A stretch of 64,000 nucleotides of DNA from Azospirillum sp. TSH100 (GTDB taxonomy: Bacteria; Pseudomonadota; Alphaproteobacteria; Azospirillales; Azospirillaceae): contig NZ_CP039639.1 of assembly GCF_004923295.1 (NCBI RefSeq), positions 420,501-484,500 on the forward strand, given 5' to 3'. This document shows, piece by piece, positions 62,774-64,000 of the stretch; within the stretch, counting starts at the first letter, position 1; each line of letters begins with the position of its first letter. The translations under genes and the position numbers were made by a program. The notes under the pieces are model-generated. The model saw only the letters and a list, made by a program, of their open reading frames with translations. It was not told the DNA's origin and made no database searches.

Positions 62774-63391
62774 TCACTGGAAATAGGCGCCGCCCTTGGC
62801 CAGCGCGCGCTGCCAGGCCGGACGGGCGTGCATGGCGTCGACGAAGGCGGCCAGCTTCGGCCAGCGGTCGCGGTTGCCCTTCATCATCGCAATCTCGATC
62901 GGGAAGCTGAGCATGATGTCGGCACCGGTCAGGCTGTCGCCGACGAAATGGCCGGACGGGCGAAGCTCCGACTCCAGATACTGGAAATGGCTGGCCAGCT
63001 GCTCCTGGATGCGGGGATGCAGCGGCGCCCCCGCTTCACCGAGCCGGCCGACATAGAGGTCGAGCAGCACCGGGGTCATCACCGACCCTTCGGCGAAATG
63101 CATCAGCTGGAGATGGCGCAGCGCATCGTCGGAGCCGGCCGCCGGCAGGAAGCGGCCGGCACGCTCGCACAGATGCTGGACGATGGCGCCGGACTCCATG
63201 ACGATCCGTCCGTCGATCTCCAGCAGCGGGGATTTCCCCAGCGGATGCACCGCCTTCAGCTCCGGCGGCGCCAGATTGGTCACCTTGTCGCGCTGGTAGA
63301 AGCGGAGTTCATAGGGAAGCTCCAGCTCCTCCAGGAGCCAGAGGATCCGCTGCGACCGGCTGTTGTTGAGATGATGGACGATGATGGTCAT
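62774..63391 (-). CDS. Glutathione S-transferase
   Basis: This 205-residue GST has N-terminal thioredoxin-like marks (N-S-R-S-Q-R-I-L-W-L-L-E-E-L, with the S-R-S-x-R position typical of beta/theta-like classes), P-L-G-K-S-P-L-L and E-S-G-A-I-V-Q-H-L. The C-terminal helical domain contains S-L-T-G-A-D-I-M-L-S-F-P. It probably detoxifies electrophiles; the substrate is unknown. Confidence 0.9.
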   Translation of the reverse strand: MTIIVHHLNNSRSQRILWLLEELELPYELRFYQRDKVTNLAPPELKAVHPLGKSPLLEIDGRIVMESGAIVQHLCERAGRFLPAAGSDDALRHLQLMHFAEGSVMTPVLLDLYVGRLGEAGAPLHPRIQEQLASHFQYLESELRPSGHFVGDSLTGADIMLSFPIEIAMMKGNRDRWPKLAAFVDAMHARPAWQRALAKGGAYFQ

Positions 63392-63460
63392 GAACTACCT
63401 TCTCGGGATCGGTTGAATCGCGGAGAGTGGCGATCCTACACCAGCTTGTACGGACGGACG

Positions 63461-64000
63461 TCACTTCGGCAGCGCATAGGCGATCACCGAATCGCCGCCC
63501 TTGGTCCCCAGCGAGCCATGGCCGCCGGCGACCACCAGAACATATTGGCGGCCATCCTCGCCCTGGTAGGTCATCGGCGTCGCCTGACCGCCGGCCGGCA
63601 GGCGGCTTTCCCACAGCTGCCTGCCGGTGGAGACGTCGTAGGCCCGCACATAATAGTCGATGGTGCCGGACAGGAAGGCGACGCCGCCCGCGGTCATCAT
63701 CGGGCCGCCCAGGTTGGGCACACCCATATGGAAGGGCAGCGGAACCGGCGAGGCGTCGCGGGTGGTGCCGTTCTTGTGCTTCCAGACAACCTTGCCGGTC
63801 GTCAGGTCGGCGGCGGCGACATAGCCCCAGGGCGGCGCCTGACAGGGCAGCCCAAGCGCCGAGACGAAGGGGCCGAGCTTTATCGCGTAAGGGGCGCCGA
63901 AATTCTCGTTCAGTGCCGGCAGGCTGAATTTGGGCCGCTCCCCGCCCTGGACATACAGATCCTTGTCGTTCCGGCGCGGCACCAGCTGCGAGACGAAGGC
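63461..64000 (-). CDS. gcd: Membrane-bound PQQ-dependent glucose dehydrogenase, C-terminal part
   Basis: The frame is open to the window edge, so the N-terminal part is missing. The visible 179 residues are the end of the beta-propeller of quinoprotein glucose dehydrogenase: C-Q-A-P-P-W-G-Y-V-A-A-A-D-L, W-K-H-K-N-G-T-T-R-D, L-G-G-P-M-M-T-A-G-G-V, D-Y-Y-V-R-A-Y-D and Q-Y-V-L-V-V-A-G-G-H-G. The enzyme oxidises glucose to gluconolactone in the periplasm. Confidence 0.93.
   Translation of the reverse strand, partial: AFVSQLVPRRNDKDLYVQGGERPKFSLPALNENFGAPYAIKLGPFVSALGLPCQAPPWGYVAAADLTTGKVVWKHKNGTTRDASPVPLPFHMGVPNLGGPMMTAGGVAFLSGTIDYYVRAYDVSTGRQLWESRLPAGGQATPMTYQGEDGRQYVLVVAGGHGSLGTKGGDSVIAYALPK

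Overview
The window reads as chromosomal DNA of a high-GC alphaproteobacterium. Azospirillum or a close Rhodospirillales relative is the best guess. This is an inference from the very G/C-rich third codon positions, the ETF/ETF-QO pair, the cytosolic globin-type chemoreceptor with a CZB domain, a cytochrome c' homologue, PQQ glucose dehydrogenase and the LOG-type protein. No rRNA gene was seen, so the genus is not proven. Genes are dense and lie on both strands. No tRNA, rRNA, CRISPR array or complete insertion sequence was found.

Layout. 1-3.6 kb: the end of a LutC-type lactate-utilisation gene, then dadA (D-amino-acid dehydrogenase) divergent from a TyrR/PhhR-like enhancer-binding regulator. 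The shared intergenic region has a near-perfect sigma-54 promoter for dadA and TyrR-type boxes. 3.6-14.6 kb: zinc-ribbon membrane protein, ETF-ubiquinone oxidoreductase, uracil-DNA glycosylase, Slt-type lytic transglycosylase, moaB, a phosphotransferase, a TPR protein, bacteriohemerythrin and a Fic-fold protein with a destroyed active-site motif. 14.6-22 kb: a CocE-like hydrolase that has lost its nucleophile, adenine deaminase, a DUF482 protein, and a DUF2336/histidine kinase pair. 22-27 kb: an Mla/MCE-type lipid transport operon (permease, ATPase, MCE protein, lipoprotein). 27-31.3 kb: apt, DoxX, an EamA exporter, a keto-acid hydratase and an M20 peptidase.

31.4-35.3 kb is the accessory segment. 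Its centre (about 32.2-34.7 kb) is visibly AT-richer than the rest. It holds an HTH protein, a small gene overlapping a winged-helix/TIR protein, a truncated RelE-type toxin, a DUF2971-like gene bracketed by two 28-bp repeats, and an XRE antitoxin that looks like the separated partner of the broken toxin. It is the best candidate here for an undescribed, probably anti-phage, system.

35.4-45.2 kb: an ArsR-SRPBCC fusion with a promoter whose spacer is its apparent operator, a CHASE-PAS-GGDEF-EAL protein, a chemoreceptor whose globin domain lacks the proximal His, a PRPP synthetase, and CorA. 45.2-52.5 kb: a LysM protein, two c-type cytochromes, a LOG-family protein, dnaB with DnaA-box-like sites upstream, alr, and a two-gene cassette of unknown function. 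52.7-57.4 kb: a second Mla-type permease/ATPase pair, nth, a short DUF1178 protein, a peptidoglycan-binding protein and small envelope proteins. 57.4-64 kb: a Tat-exported beta-glucosidase, a HIG1-like protein, cobalamin adenosyltransferase, etfBA, 3-hydroxybutyryl-CoA dehydrogenase, a GST, and the end of a membrane PQQ glucose dehydrogenase.

Functional links: etfBA and ETF-QO (both here, 55 kb apart) pass electrons from acyl-CoA and amino-acid dehydrogenases to ubiquinone. alr and dadA together interconvert and oxidise alanine. Two Mla-type transporters, the lytic transglycosylase, and the LysM and peptidoglycan-binding proteins serve the envelope. Functions are assigned from recognisable family motifs; no database search was run.
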